Assembly: GCA_028564705.1 (NCBI GenBank)
Contig: JAPXFQ010001526.1
Coordinates: 1 to 64,000, forward strand
From: Apricaphanius iberus
Lineage: Eukaryota > Chordata > Actinopteri > Cyprinodontiformes > Aphaniidae
Reading direction: 5' to 3'
Length of the DNA: 64,000 bases
In this document: positions 1-10,949 of the stretch, in pieces
How the letters are laid out: each line of letters begins with the position of its first letter
Position numbering within the stretch: position 1 is the first letter of the stretch
Translations under genes and position numbers: made by a program
Notes under the pieces: generated by a model
Told to the model about the DNA's origin: nothing
Databases searched by the model: none
What the model saw: only the letters and a program-made list of their open reading frames with translations

Positions 1-20
1 AACCCCCTTACCCTAAAACG

Positions 21-701
21 ATGTTTTCCGCTCTGACCAGCAGAGGGTACTGTCGGACGTTTTTAAGAAAATGTTTTAAATCCTTTCTGGATATCAAAGC
101 CATTCATGTTTCTCCTCTCTTACCTTTTGTCTCCGTTTTTTCTCCATCCGCAACTAGAATTATCAGAGCCGTTAAAAACAATTTTCAAAGACTGGTACAG
201 GAAACCCAACTGTTGAGGGATTACAGGGTCATTGAAGCCTTTAGGAGGAATAAAAATATCAGGGATTACTTGATTAAGGCCAAAGTTCCACCCCTTAAAG
301 AGCCTAAACCCAGGGGTCAGGGGCAATTTTTTCAGCACCGCAAATGGTTGCACAGTTTCTCAAACAAAAACGTGTTTTTATCCCAATGCAAGGGCAGTCC
401 ACGTTCTAAAAATTGTGTTTATCTCATAACATGTAAAAACTGTGGCATGCAGTATGTGGGGGAGACCAAAACCACGTTACTGGTCAGATTCACACAACAC
501 AGATATAACATTCTTAACAAAAGGAACACACAGACACATCTGGTTAGACACTTTATAGCCCACAGCTGGGATGCGGTCTCGGCCACTGTCATACAGGCAA
601 ACCCCAGGTGGACAACTGGCCAGAGACGAAGGGCTGAAAGGGTCTGGATGGCCAAAATGGAAACCACGTACCCGAAAGGTCTGAATGAAAAGTATTTTTA
701 A
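21..701 (+). pseudogene. Penelope-like element, C-terminal linker and GIY-YIG endonuclease
   Basis: A 226-codon open frame with the end of a Penelope-like retroelement protein. Residues 1-110 resemble the basic linker that follows the reverse transcriptase in this group. Residues about 130-190 carry a GIY-YIG nuclease core: VYLITCKNCGMQYVGET, then the conserved Arg in LLVRFTQHR. A distal RRAERVW segment and PKGLN near the end also fit. In the family this domain nicks target DNA for target-primed reverse transcription. The reverse transcriptase would lie upstream, outside the window, so the first Met at 21 is probably internal. Without the rest I cannot tell whether the copy is intact; I treat it as a fragment. 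An unrelated GIY-YIG protein is less likely because of the linker and the fish repeat context. Confidence 0.72.
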
Positions 702-843
702 TGGTTCACAACCTTCTCTGTGAAGAGGGTGTGTTCAATGTTTTAGATCTGCAACCTCAGACCAATCTCACTTTTCTCCTCCCATACCTAATCCTATTCA
801 TAGTTTATGTTGACGCAGCCATGCTCATGTAAAGAGTTTGAGA

Positions 844-1008
844 TGCCGGGTAGAGACGGAGGAAATACACAACACAGCTTTTCGTTTGGCGTACCTGCGA
901 ACTAATTTTTATGAATGAGCAGCAGCCATTTATTTAGATTGCACACCGGTGTGTAGCCCCGCCCATACCCGAAAGTAGGCCAATGACCTGGAACATACCA
1001 ATTCAACA
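844..1008 (-). repeat. 3' LTR of a copia-type retrotransposon, with adjacent polypurine tract
   Basis: On the minus strand the segment opens TGTTGAATTGG at 1008 and closes CCCGGCA at 844, so it has TG...CA ends and is 165 bp long. Just 5' of it (1009-1019) lies CCAAGTGGGGG, a good polypurine tract. It sits immediately downstream of the copia RNase H frame at 1044-1331, where a 3' LTR belongs. The left boundary is inferred only from the terminal CA; no matching 5' LTR is in the window. Confidence 0.55.
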
Positions 1009-1043
1009 CCCCCACTTGGTCCTGAATTGACAAGGGTACATCA

Positions 1044-1331
1044 TCATATACAATACAAAAACATTTCTTTTTTTACACAAAACATTCCAGTACCAAAGAG
1101 AAATATTACAAAATTGTCCATTCTTACTTTGGTAACAAGTTTTGTAAAAATATCTGCCACCATTACATCTGTAGGACAGTACTGAATCGTTATTTTGCCA
1201 TCACTGAGTCCAGATCGAACAAAATGATATCGAATATCAATGTGTTTGCACCGTTGACGACATACAGGGTTTTTAGAAAGGGCAATAGCACCTTGATTGT
1301 CTTCAAAAATAATTACAGGTGTATATTCCAA
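1044..1331 (-). pseudogene. Ty1/copia polyprotein, RNase H C-terminus
   Basis: The frame reads the very end of a copia Pol: IIFEDNQGAIALSKNP, then KHIDIRYHFVRSGL, then PTDVMVADIFTKLV. The DNQGA Asp is one of the RNase H catalytic acidic residues, and the KHIDIRYHFVR / ADIFTK pair is a hallmark of Ty1/copia rather than gypsy. Only about 95 residues remain; the rest of Pol and Gag is missing from the higher-coordinate side. The stop codon is 35 nt from the polypurine tract. Copia elements are scarce in fish genomes, which makes this fragment worth noting. Confidence 0.75.
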
Positions 1332-1344
1332 CCCATTGTTTTAA

Positions 1345-2880
1345 ATTTTGTTTCCTCTAACCCTTACCCTAAAATGTAAAATTACCCATAATTCCGTGGG
1401 AAAATGTACACTCTTTTCCTTTATAAATTCTAAACAAAACCATACCCCTGTTAAAAGTGTGTAAATCAGCTTAATTTACTTACCAAACTTTTAGTGAAAC
1501 CATTACCTTACATAAAACCACGAGTCCAAGAAAAAAGGAATTCACCCAATATTTTAGCTTACGTTTCAGAAAACCTATTACCCACAATTCCATGGGTTAA
1601 TTTAGACTTTTCTCTTCAACAATCCTCAGGAGAAACCATAAATTTTAAATAAAGTCTATAAAGATTACAAATGTTACTTATAACTTACAAAAAAAGACCT
1701 TCAATCTATCATAAAACCATAAGCGAAAGAAAGGTAGGATTCACCCAGTATTTAAAGATAAGCTTCACGTTCCAAAAAATCCTATTACCAATAATCGCAG
1801 GGTTTATTTAGTCTTTTTTTTCTCGATTTTATTTAGATTTTAAAACAACTTTTAAGATAAATTTTCCACCTGTTTTAATATATGAAATTAGTTAATTTAC
1901 TTTACCCCTAATGCGCTGGGAGGGATTACCCTTAATTCTCAAAGGAGAAACTATAAGGTTGTAATAGCACCGTGACCATAGTTGGCCTCAATAAAAATAA
2001 GGCCCTGAGAAAGTGCGGCGTGTTTCCTGAAGAGGCGTCATTGCAAACCGCTAGGTAAGCTTTCCCTCTTGCCCCTGGGACATCGAGGTGTTGCATCACC
2101 GGACGGTAATGTCTCTGATGCATATACACTAGTCCAGAGACATTGCAATCCCTTCCGGGGGTCTCTGGATGTTCTATGTCCTTTGTTAAATCCTAACCCA
2201 CTTTCCCCTTTTCCCCTTACCTTCCCCTCCGGTAAACCCGGGGTCGTGCGGTGTATGGGACACGGGCTTACCTTTTACTCCTTGGCTCGCCGGGGCCCAC
2301 AGTCTCTGCCCTAGAGTTTGAGTTGGGACGACCGCTAGGCGGTCAGATCTCTCTGACTTTGGGGTGGTCTCAGTCCTTGGACACGGGAGTGGGAGGATTG
2401 CTGGGGCAATATGAGTCCCCCTACCTCGGATGGGCTTGGGTTCTGGTTGGCTGGGGAGTCCTCTAGTTCTGGTAATTGTCTGAAAAATCTTATCCTGGAA
2501 TGGGAGGGATAGGGTTGCTTCGGTGGCCTATCCTATAGGGTTTTCTGGACCATTGCTGGCTGGAGGTGCCCGGTCCCTAGCACCTACACACGCAAATCGT
2601 GGTAACCTAACGGTGTCAACTAGCTTTTTGCGTTGCGGAGCTTAGGATTCGGGTGGGTAAGTATGCGGACCTCCTAAGTGGGGCTTGGTTCATGGCTTAG
2701 AACCTTAACCGCAGCCACCTGGAGGTTTCACCTCTACAATACACAGACCATAACGCTTTCACACGTCTAATCAGGCTTTCCCTGGGCTGGAAGGCCGGAG
2801 CTCGCTCTTGCTGGTCCAGTTTCACCTCCTGGGGGGGGGGGGGGGGGCTCTCAGTCCTTAATATGCCTAGGACTTACTAT
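1345..2880. other. Noncoding region with degenerate direct repeats and a 17-base G run
   Basis: No credible gene. Between about 1370 and 1960 four loosely similar blocks recur, each with a core like TTACCC(A/C)TAATTCC(A/G)TGGG (near 1383, 1590, 1790 and 1906), roughly 110-210 bp apart. The section 2000-2850 is less AT-rich and is not recognised; short frames on both strands look random. A run of 17 G lies at 2831-2847. This may be part of an unrecognised element that also covers the array at 2.9-3.8 kb. Confidence 0.4.
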
Positions 2881-2910
2881 CTGTTGACCTTTTAGAATAG
2901 GATGGTTTTT

Positions 2911-3806
2911 CATCTGTTTCAAGGTGGAATTCAATAGATTTTAGGAACACCTTTTCAAGGGTTTAGAGACTCACATCAATACATTTCTCACCTGTTAAAA
3001 GGTGAAACTCAATAAACTTACTGCTCGGATTTCTCACCCGTCAAAAGGTGAAATTCGTTAGATCATAGGAACACTTTTAAAGAAGATTTTAGAGACCTAC
3101 CTGAATAAATTCTCTCATCTGTTAAAAGGTGAAACCCAATAACTTACCATTTGGATTCCTTCACCTGTTAAAAGAGGAAATTCAATAGATCGTATGAACA
3201 ACTTTTAACATAATTTAGATGCTGACATTAATGGACTTTAGACCTGTTAAAAGTTGAAACCAAGTAGAACTCTGAAACACCTTTTAATACTCACTAAAAG
3301 TTATTTCACCTGTCCAAAACTGAAATATGATAGATTTCAGGAACGACTTTTACATCACCGTTCAAAACTTATATCTCACTTCTCACCTGTTAAAAGGTGA
3401 AACCTCGGATTTTTTCATCTGTTAAAGGGTGAAAACTTATCAGAACTTTGAAACATACTCCAAGAAAATACTTACTTACCTTAATAGATTTACTTTGTGG
3501 ATTTTCCCACCTGTTAAAAGGTGTGAGTTTATAACTTAATTAACACCAGTTTAACCTGATCGCTTGACACTATCCCTTAATACTCACCTTCATCAATTTT
3601 TATCCAGATTCTTCTCACCTGTGAAAAGGTGAACGCTTAATAAACCATATTTACGAGCGTCTTCTAATACTATCTACCTTTCTATACTTACCAACAGAAA
3701 CCCGATAACACCTATGCTTTTAAGAGGAAATGGATTTTAAGAATCCTTACAAATCTCTAATAACTTACTCTTTAAATAATAAAAAAATTTAACCTGTTAA
3801 AAGGTG
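2911..3806. repeat. Array of about 12 near-palindromes, consensus CACCTGTTAAAAGGTG
   Basis: A 16-bp motif with complementary ends (CACCT...AGGTG) recurs at about 2911, 2989, 3035, 3116, 3162, 3241, 3307, 3384, 3416, 3508, 3616 and 3791, with one to five mismatches per copy. Most copies are followed by GAAA(C/T)(T/C)CAATA, and between several lies a second element like GGAACACTTTTAAA. Spacing is irregular, 32 to 175 bp. Every copy has the same orientation, so this looks like an old, degenerate tandem repeat whose core stayed conserved. No coding frame runs through it. Function unknown. Confidence 0.65.
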
Positions 3807-3810
3807 ATAA

Positions 3811-4240
3811 CTAAAATAGACTTTAGGAGTAAGTGCCATTCTAATCTGGGCACATAAAAAGAATTTACGGGACACACCCCAGGGCTTGATCAACCTTGGC
3901 GGGGCCGTCCTCAGGGAAGGGTGTCTAGTGATAATGGCCGAAACACCCGTAGATCCTGAGGTCCACTACTGATGATGTGTACTTTAATAGGACATTTTAG
4001 AAATGGAACAGGAACAAATGGTTACAAGTGATTTCGAAGGGAATTTTCTGAGAATTGTACACGGTCAACTCACTAATCAATAACGAAAAAAATACTTCTA
4101 CACCAGGTCACTTAGGATAGATAGTGATAGACAAAGAGGCTGCAGACGACGTGCGCCGGCCAGTGCATTACCTTGGTTCCTTACATAAACTGTCTTAGTC
4201 GTCGGACTAGGTCAGGGTGATCCTTGCGCTAACACACTAA
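3811..4240. other. Unrecognised noncoding spacer
   Basis: Between the near-palindrome array and the duplicated block. No gene or known repeat seen; only short incidental palindromes such as the one around CTTAGTCGTCGGACTAG near 4193-4209. Confidence 0.3.
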
Positions 4241-4242
4241 CC

Positions 4243-5152
4243 CATTCCACCCACCCCCCATTTTGAAACCAAATTAAACTAAAATAAGCAACCTAAATAA
4301 TGGACAACACAGAAAACTAAACTCAGTAGGAAAGAAGAACCCAAGAAGGAAGGACAGAACAGATAAGGGGGTGCCGAAGCTAAATAATGTGTTGTTAAGG
4401 GGAAATGAAACAAAGACAAAGAAAGAAAAGAAGCACGTACCTGAAGAAGACAAAAAGAAAGTCGAAACGTCGTACGAAGTGCAAAAAACGACACCGAAAA
4501 GGGACAAACACCAATTAAAGGAAAGTAAGGGAAGGTAGAAGAAGGAAAGGATTAATTGGATTTGGGCACTGTAGCGAACGGTAGGGTGGAGAGTGCACCA
4601 TGGGTTCCTCTTCGGAGGGACTCATTTCATTTTCAAACCCTATCCCGCCAGGTCCTCCTACCTAGTAGTTGCAGTGCCCATCAAAGGCTACTTAGCCATT
4701 TTTATTTATTTATCCCCAGCCCCACTTTTATCCTAACCCTAACCGCATCCCACCCACCGCCCATTTTAAAACCAAATTAAACTAATATAAGCAACCTAAA
4801 TAATGGACAACACACAAAACTAAACTCAGTAGGAAAGAAGAACCCAAGAAGGAAGGACAGAACAGATAAGGGGGTGCCGAAGCTAAATTAAGGCGTTGTT
4901 AAGGGGAAATGAAACAAAGACAAAGAAAGAAAAGAAGCACGTACCTGAAGAAGACAAAAAGAAAGTCGAAACGTCGTACGAAGTGCAAAAAACAACGAAA
5001 CCAAAAAGGGACAGACAAACACCAATTAAAGGAAAGTAAGGGAAGGTAGAAGAAGGAAAGGATTAATTGGATTTGGGCACTGTAGCGAACGGTAGGGTGG
5101 AGAGTGCACCATGGGTTCCTCTTCGGAGGGACTCATTTCTTTTTCAAACCCT
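4243..5152. repeat. Direct duplication of a 0.4-kb purine-rich block
   Basis: The block 4243-4645 recurs at about 4747-5152, offset 502-505 bp, nearly identical base for base (for example AGGGACTCATTTC near both ends). Differences are a few substitutions and small indels. The spacer between copies contains CCTAACCCTAACCG, and a CCCTAAC run follows the second copy. The plus strand is rich in A and G. Frames on either strand look like a by-product of composition. A recent local duplication or part of a satellite-like array is the simplest reading. Confidence 0.85.
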
Positions 5153-5486
5153 AACTCTAATCTGTCCCAGCATTTTAGGAAGATTTGATTGAAGGTAGCA
5201 TTGTTTTATCTCCACCCTCATTAAGCTGGCTTCCTGCCCCTTTCCATCAGAAGAAAGAGATGATCCTGCTGCTACTGATCGCATTGATTTTTTAAAAAGT
5301 ACTATGCTTACAGTGCTTTTGAAAACATATACTAAGAATTCAAATTAAGGAATAGAAACAAATGTCTCACTGTGATGCAGAAAACTTAAGTAGGTCATTC
5401 ATATTTACAAAAACAAACAGCATCAGAATAAATTTGGATAACTGATAGTAAATAAAATATACAAGCGGCATGAAATTAGCTTCTTA

Positions 5487-5741
5487 CCGAGAGTACGAGA
5501 CAGGTAGTTCAGGACTTCGGCGTTCTCCGTTTCTCTGCTTCGGCCTGCAGGTGAGAGCCATCGGCTCTGAACCGCGTTCAGCTCCGACCCCTCCTTGATA
5601 ACCCTCTCACAGCGAGCAGCTTCATCCAGCTCACACTGAATCTTCTCTTCAGCCAACAAACTCAGAAATGCTGAAACTACGTTTGGATCACAGCACTGGT
5701 TTTTAACGTTGTTTTTGTTCGTCAGCAAACACAAAACACAT
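5487..5741 (-). CDS. Candidate exon of an unidentified gene
   Basis: On the minus strand an open frame of about 75 codons ends exactly where a strong donor stands (CTCG|GTAAGA). It contains DPNVVSAFLSLLAEEKIQ, CELDEAARCERVIKEG and ENAEVLNYLSRTL; it is charged, helical-looking and has GC-rich codon use unlike the flanks. There is no in-frame ATG before the preceding stop; an ATG at 5741 is in another frame and soon ends. So it is either an internal exon (a CTACAG acceptor lies nearby), a first exon with an altered start, or a relic. I do not recognise the family, and no following exon was found at lower coordinates. Confidence 0.35.
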
Positions 5742-5886
5742 CCACTCGCTGTAGCGAGGTTTCAAAATGGCGGTCGGTTTGTTGTTAAAAGATGCTGTCA
5801 AGTTACTCTCCAGTGACTCCGCCCTCCAGCCAATCACAAACCCACTGCCCGAGCAACAAACGGAAGGGTACGTAAAAAGCATTTCG

Positions 5887-6765
5887 AGGTTCTGGGCTGG
5901 CCTAACCTGTCTCAGGGAGTTGAAATCGGCATTGTCCAGTGACAGCCCAAAAATATCTCAGCTCTAAAGATCTGCATGGAGGAATGGGCCAAAATACCAG
6001 CTACAGTGTGAGCAAACCTGGTCAAGAACTACAGGAAACCTTTGACCTCTGTTACTTTATGCGTTTCCAACATCTGAACTTCAGGGTAATTTGACCGGAA
6101 CACCCCCAAACCCATGCATCTTTACTTCATCAGGCCGTGCCGACAGGGCTGTTTTCCTGGCCATTTCAGGGAACAAGGGAGTACAGGAATGGGGTAATCT
6201 ACTCAGAAACTGCCTAACTGAGTCAGATCAAACAGAAACCGAGCAACAAACTCTGCCACTTTCATTTCGATTTAGTTATCTCTGCTGCTCTGTGCACCTT
6301 TTATATTGATCAGTGAGGCTACTTGTTGCTGAAATGGTGTGGTTTGTAGGTGCCTGTAGCTGATTACTTAAGAGGGCTGATTGTGTATGCAGACAATGCA
6401 GTTTAGAGGAGCAAGCAAAAAGATTGCCCAATCAGAAAAAGATCTGCTCATATTATTATTATTATTATTATATATATTGATCTGATGATAGTGGAAACAC
6501 ACCTATTGACAGTCAAGATTACATTAAAAAGTATTAAGTTAATCTTTTGTAACTTACAGAATATTTAATTTTTGCACGATTATACAAATAATTTTTTTAA
6601 AAACCATACAATGAGATTTCATGGATTTTTTTTTTACATTCTATGTCTCACCATTGAAGAGTACCTTTGATGAAAATTACAGAAGTCTCTTATCTTTTAA
6701 AGTGGGACAACTTGGACAAATGGTGGCTGCCAAATATCCTTTTGCCCCACTCTATATGGAAGCAC
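5887..6765 (+). pseudogene. Tc1/mariner relic, split by an insertion
   Basis: 5887-6060 matches the end of the transposase of the element at 8373-9963 (GATCTGCATGGAGGAATGGG, then the segment ending TTTGACCTCTGTTA) with deletions. 6511-6765 matches that element's right end, finishing in a diverged TTTTGCCCCACT terminus. About 450 bp of unrelated sequence (about 6061-6510, with an ATT microsatellite at 6451-6471) lies between. The copy is far more diverged than the element at 8.4-10 kb, so it is an older insertion of the same or a sister family. Confidence 0.75.
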
Positions 6766-6769
6766 TTTA

Positions 6770-6892
6770 GGAATCATCATGACCACGAGAAGGAAGACAA
6801 CATAGGTTTATTTTTAAGTTTTAATTTAAAATAGTTAAAAACAAGTTACTGGAAGGGAAGTTAAATAAAACACAGAACTTTACTGGCTATAC

Positions 6893-6927
<35 letters not shown>

Positions 6928-8350
6928 AACACATTTTAAAAAATGAAAAATGAAAATCAAATGAACTCACAAATAAGATCAATTCACAGACAAAAAAAAT
7001 CACAAGAAATTATTGCTCGAGCAAATTATGCATAGTCAGGCCGAAACATTTACACTAACTAAAGCTGTGAAGGTGTCAGTTTTCCTCAAGATGCAACTGC
7101 TTTAGAGAGAAAATGTGATGGTCTGACTGTGCACTTTTAACTCAAATGTAATACATAAAATCAACATAGCAAGTTTAGCTATCGTTCGCTGAAGCTGTGG
7201 ATTTAAGGAGCTATATAATTGTACGACAAACTTCCCCGTGTCTGAAAATAACATTCTGATTTTTTGTTTTACATTTTTTATTTCATAATTACAGTCAATG
7301 AAAATCCCACAGCCAAAATACTTGTGCACTACATTAAAAAATTACAATAGGTTTTCTGAACCACTAAAAGCAAATTATTTGAAATCACTTAAGTCAGGGC
7401 CTTTAGAATTTCAATTGCTCTGAATGACCCCTCAGAGCGAAGTTTAAGACACCAATCAAGTGGATCAATAAACCCTCTCTGGTCAACCTTTAGGGGGTTC
7501 CATTTATTATTCAGTTTTATTGCAAACTCTTTAACGTAATATTCAGGTTCTGTTTAACTCTACATAGAAGTGAAAATGTAGGAAATATTTTTTCTAGAAA
7601 ATATTTTGAACTATGAAATTAAAACCATCATCACATCTAGTCATACCCATTTGAGCTCAATTTAAAATCCCTTGAACTCTTAAAGGCATACTTTGAATTG
7701 TTTTTAGGGGCATTTGTGCAGAGACTATAAATGCCATCTTGCTTCAAGTTAATACACTTTCCCTTTTCTTCCTGGATGGGATGTTGAGACTGTTCCATTG
7801 AGATGAAAGCTGTATCAGGAATAAGACAGAAGAGACAGAAGATGACCCTTGCATTTTATAACCAGTCTATAAGAGTATTGTAAACTTTTAAACCACTGTA
7901 ATGTTTCTATTAGTGTGGTCATTTACCACAGACCATGAAAGGTCTGTAAGAGTGGCCTTCCGATATGAAACACTTTCATAGACAAAAAAAAAAAGAAAGC
8001 TACTGTGTCCATGTACCCAGAATAACTACCAAACTTTTCATTTGGCATTTGTATGGCAGCCAAAAAACTAAATTAGTCTTTACTTGAACCAGCAACCAGG
8101 AATTTTAATTTTTTTGAACAATGCCAAATTCAGGAAGTTATTTTCTACCTCTTCACAAGATCTATATACCCTAAATGGTTTTCCAACAGTCTTGAAGGAG
8201 TTCCCAGAGATGCTTACTTGTTTGCCCTTTTGCCTTTACTCTTATTTCACACTTTTTTGTAAAAGTACTACATAATTCCATATGTGTTCACTCATAGTTT
8301 TGATGCCTTCGGTGAGAATCTACAATGTAAATAGTCATGAAAATAAGAAA
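6770..8350. other. AT-rich intergenic DNA
   Basis: No gene recognised on either strand. An (AT)-rich microsatellite covers about 6888-6928 and a (TA) run covers 8351-8372, next to the Tc1 element. Frames up to 75 codons (e.g. 7102-7329 minus) have no recognisable motif. Confidence 0.4.
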
Positions 8351-8372
8351 TATATATATATATATATATATA

Positions 8373-9963
8373 CAGTGGGGCAAAAAAGTATTTAGTCCGC
8401 CACCGATTGTGCAAGTTCTCCCACTTAAAATGATGACAGAGGTCAGTAATTTTCATCATAGGTACACTTTTTGAAAAGAAAAATCCAGGAATTCACATTG
8501 TAGGATTTTTAAAGAATTTATATGTAAATTATGGTGGAAAATAAGTATTTGGTCACTTCAAACAAGGAAGATCTCTGGCTCTCACAGACCTGTAACTTCT
8601 TCTTCAAGACGCTCTTCTGTCCTCGCCTCGTTACCTGTATTAATAGCACCTGTTTGAACTCGTTATCTGTATAAAAGACACCTGTCCACAGCCTCAAACA
8701 GTCAGACTCCAAACTCCACTATGGCCAAGACCAAAGAGCTTTCGGGCACCAGGACACCAGGAAAAGAATTGTAGACCTGCACCTGACTGGGAAGAGTGAA
8801 TCTACAATAGGCAAGCAGCTTGGTGTGAAAAAATCAACTGTGGGAGCAATTATCAGAAAATGGAAGACATACAAGACCACTGATAATCTCCCTCGATCTG
8901 GGGCTCCACGCAAGATCTCATCCTGTGGGGTCAAAATGATCATGAGAACGTTGAGCAAAAAATCCCAGAACCACACGGGGTACCTGGTGAATGACCTGCA
9001 GAGAGATGGGACCAAAGTAACAAAGGTTACCATCAGTAACACACTACAACAACAGGGAATCAAATCCTGCAGTGCCAGACGTGTACCCCTGCTTAAGCCA
9101 GTGCATGTCCAGGCCCGTCTGAAGTTTGCCAGAGAGCACATGGATGATACAGCAGAGGATTGGGAGAATGTCATGTGGTCAGATGAAACCAAAGTAGAAC
9201 TTTTTGGTATAAACTCAACTCGTCGTGTTTGGAGGAAGAATACTGAGTTGCATCCCAAGAACACCATACCTACTGTGAAGCATGGGAGTGGAAACGTAAT
9301 GCTTTGGGGCTGTTTTTCTGCTAAGGGGACAGGACGACTGATCCGTGTTAAGGAAAGAATGAATGGGGCCATGTATCGTGAGATTTTGAGCCAAAAAAAC
9401 CTCCTTTCATCAGTGAGAGCTTTGAAGATGAAACCTGGCTGGGTCTTCCAACATGACAATGATCCCAAACACATCGCCCGGGCAACGAAGGAGTGGCTCC
9501 GTAAGAAGCATTTGAAAGTCCTGGAGTGGCCTAGCCAGTCTCCAGACCTCAACCCCATAGAAAATCTGTGGAGGGAGTTGAAAGTCCGTGTTGCTCGGCG
9601 ACAGCCCCAAAACATCACTGCTCTCGTGAAGATCTGCATGGAGGAATGGGCCAAAATACCAGCTACTGTGTTGCAAACCTGGTAAAGACCTATAGTAATC
9701 GTTTGACCTCTGTTATTGCCAACAAAGGATATATTACAAAGTATTGAGTTGAATTTTTGTTATTGACCAAATACTTATTTTACACCATAATTTACATATA
9801 AATTCTTTAAAAATCCTACAATGTGAATTCCTGGATTTTCTTCTCACATTCTGTCTCTCACAGTTTAAGTGTACCTATGATGCAAATTACTGACCTCTGT
9901 CATCATTTTAAGTGGGAGAACTTGCACAATCGGTGGCTGACGAAATACTTTTTTGCCCCACTG
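8373..9963 (+). mobile_element. Near-complete Tc1/mariner element, 1591 bp
   Basis: The element starts CAGTGGGGCAAAAAAGTATT at 8373 and ends with its inverted counterpart (CTTTTTTGCCCCACTG) at 9963, flanked by TA on both sides, the Tc1 target duplication. It landed in a TA microsatellite. The terminal inverted repeats are long, over 100 bp, including GTGCAAGTTCTCCCACTTAAAATGATGACAGAGGTC-type sequence at one end and its inverse at the other. The transposase frame at 8825-9685 is almost whole. It lies 3' of asb7, outside the coding exons. Confidence 0.93.
8721..9685 (+). pseudogene. Tc1 transposase (DD34E), frameshifted near the start
   Basis: Cut-and-paste transposase. The frame from 8825 reads [13 protein letters not shown] (paired-like helix-turn-helix), then the catalytic triad in [19 protein letters not shown] and [10 protein letters not shown], the last with the spacing expected of DD34E. 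A family-like start, MAKTKELS, is present at 8721 but in another frame; reading frames meet again after about 8750, so one small indel separates start and body. The C-terminus ends early at TVLQTW where relatives continue about 20 residues, suggesting a second small indel near 9668. The copy therefore looks recently active but now probably dead. The 311-codon frame on the opposite strand is a shadow. Confidence 0.88.
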
Positions 9964-10809
9964 TATATATACACATACATACACACACACACATGAACAA
10001 TCTTTGATGAAACTTTAGACTTAATGATCTCCTAACTATCCTTTGAATCAGATTGATGATTAAAATATAGTAAATAAAAGCACACAGTCACACAAATTCC
10101 TAGAAAAGACAGTGGTAATATTTATATTTGATCTTTCAGCTATTATTTCTGAAAAATTTAAAATGTCCATTTAATTTACGCCTTTTATTATTATTTACTA
10201 CACATCTTTTTTAAGCCTTTTGTGAGGTCTATTAATGTTCCTGTCAAAGGGATGCATAAGCAATCCTCTTGCGTTACCATCTTCAGGTGATGAAGGTAGC
10301 AGGACTTGTAGATTCCTCCAAACACTAAGTGGGATTTAGAGTTGAACTCCTGTTGGAGAATGGCAAGATAGTAATACTTGTCTCAGTTCAGAGTCTTGGC
10401 CATTCTGGATGTTTTTTTTGGTTTTTTTTAATGTAATGGTTGAAATACTACACAAAACTATACATCTCATATTTTGTTTTAAAAAAAATGCAGAATACAC
10501 ATTCCCATGGTTTGATTTTTTAAAACTTTCACCATCTGAAGAAAAGGGAAATATTACTATGGGAATAATGCCAAACAAAGTCAAACATGTTTCAGTCCTC
10601 CAACAAAAAAAATCCTACTAAAAATGTTCAGCAACTGCAACAAGTTTAAATAAGGCTTAACAGAGCATTGATTAACAAAACAAAAAACAATTGGACTAAA
10701 TCTTCAGCACATACAGAACAAAGCAGAGGATTCTTCTAGAGTAGAATCATAATGCTTGCATAGTCTGACAGAGAGTCTGTCACCGTCTGTTTATTTGTTT
10801 GTTGCTCCT
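9964..10809. other. asb7 downstream flank and probable 3' UTR
   Basis: AT-rich, no separate gene recognised. On the minus strand an AATAAA sits at 10790-10795, only about 15 nt after the asb7 stop; a longer 3' UTR using a later signal is likely. Short frames on both strands at 10336-10621 are not convincing. Confidence 0.35.
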
Positions 10810-10949
10810 TCACAAACTGTCAAACTTATGTTTTAAATAATCTTTCATAACCTTTGCAATTGGAAGATCCTCCAAGTATTTCAAACTTTGAAGGCCAATA
10901 CAGTTACGGATTTTTATTCGACATAAGTCTTGAAGACTTCGGGGTTGTC
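10810..10949 (-). CDS. asb7: asb7 coding exon 3 (SOCS box)
   Basis: Too short for a simple ORF scan but clear once spliced: acceptor TCTTTTCAG at 10950-10951, then 140 nt to TGA at 10810-10812. With the last base of exon 2 it reads [17 protein letters not shown], then [17 protein letters not shown] and [12 protein letters not shown]. The LCRIKIR...[11 protein letters not shown] pattern is the SOCS box: a BC-box for Elongin C and a Cul5-type LP motif. It closely matches the C-terminus of ASB7. Confidence 0.93.

Noticed and set aside
2911..3806. CRISPR array
   Set aside because: Spacing is irregular, repeats are degenerate and near-palindromic with related spacers, and the context is a vertebrate genome.
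5767..5967. 66-codon frame starting at AAAATGGCGG
   Set aside because: The start context is attractive, but the frame runs into a Tc1 relic and ends there; no recognisable protein.
8719..9654. 311-codon minus-strand frame
   Set aside because: It is the antisense shadow of the Tc1 transposase and matches no known protein pattern.
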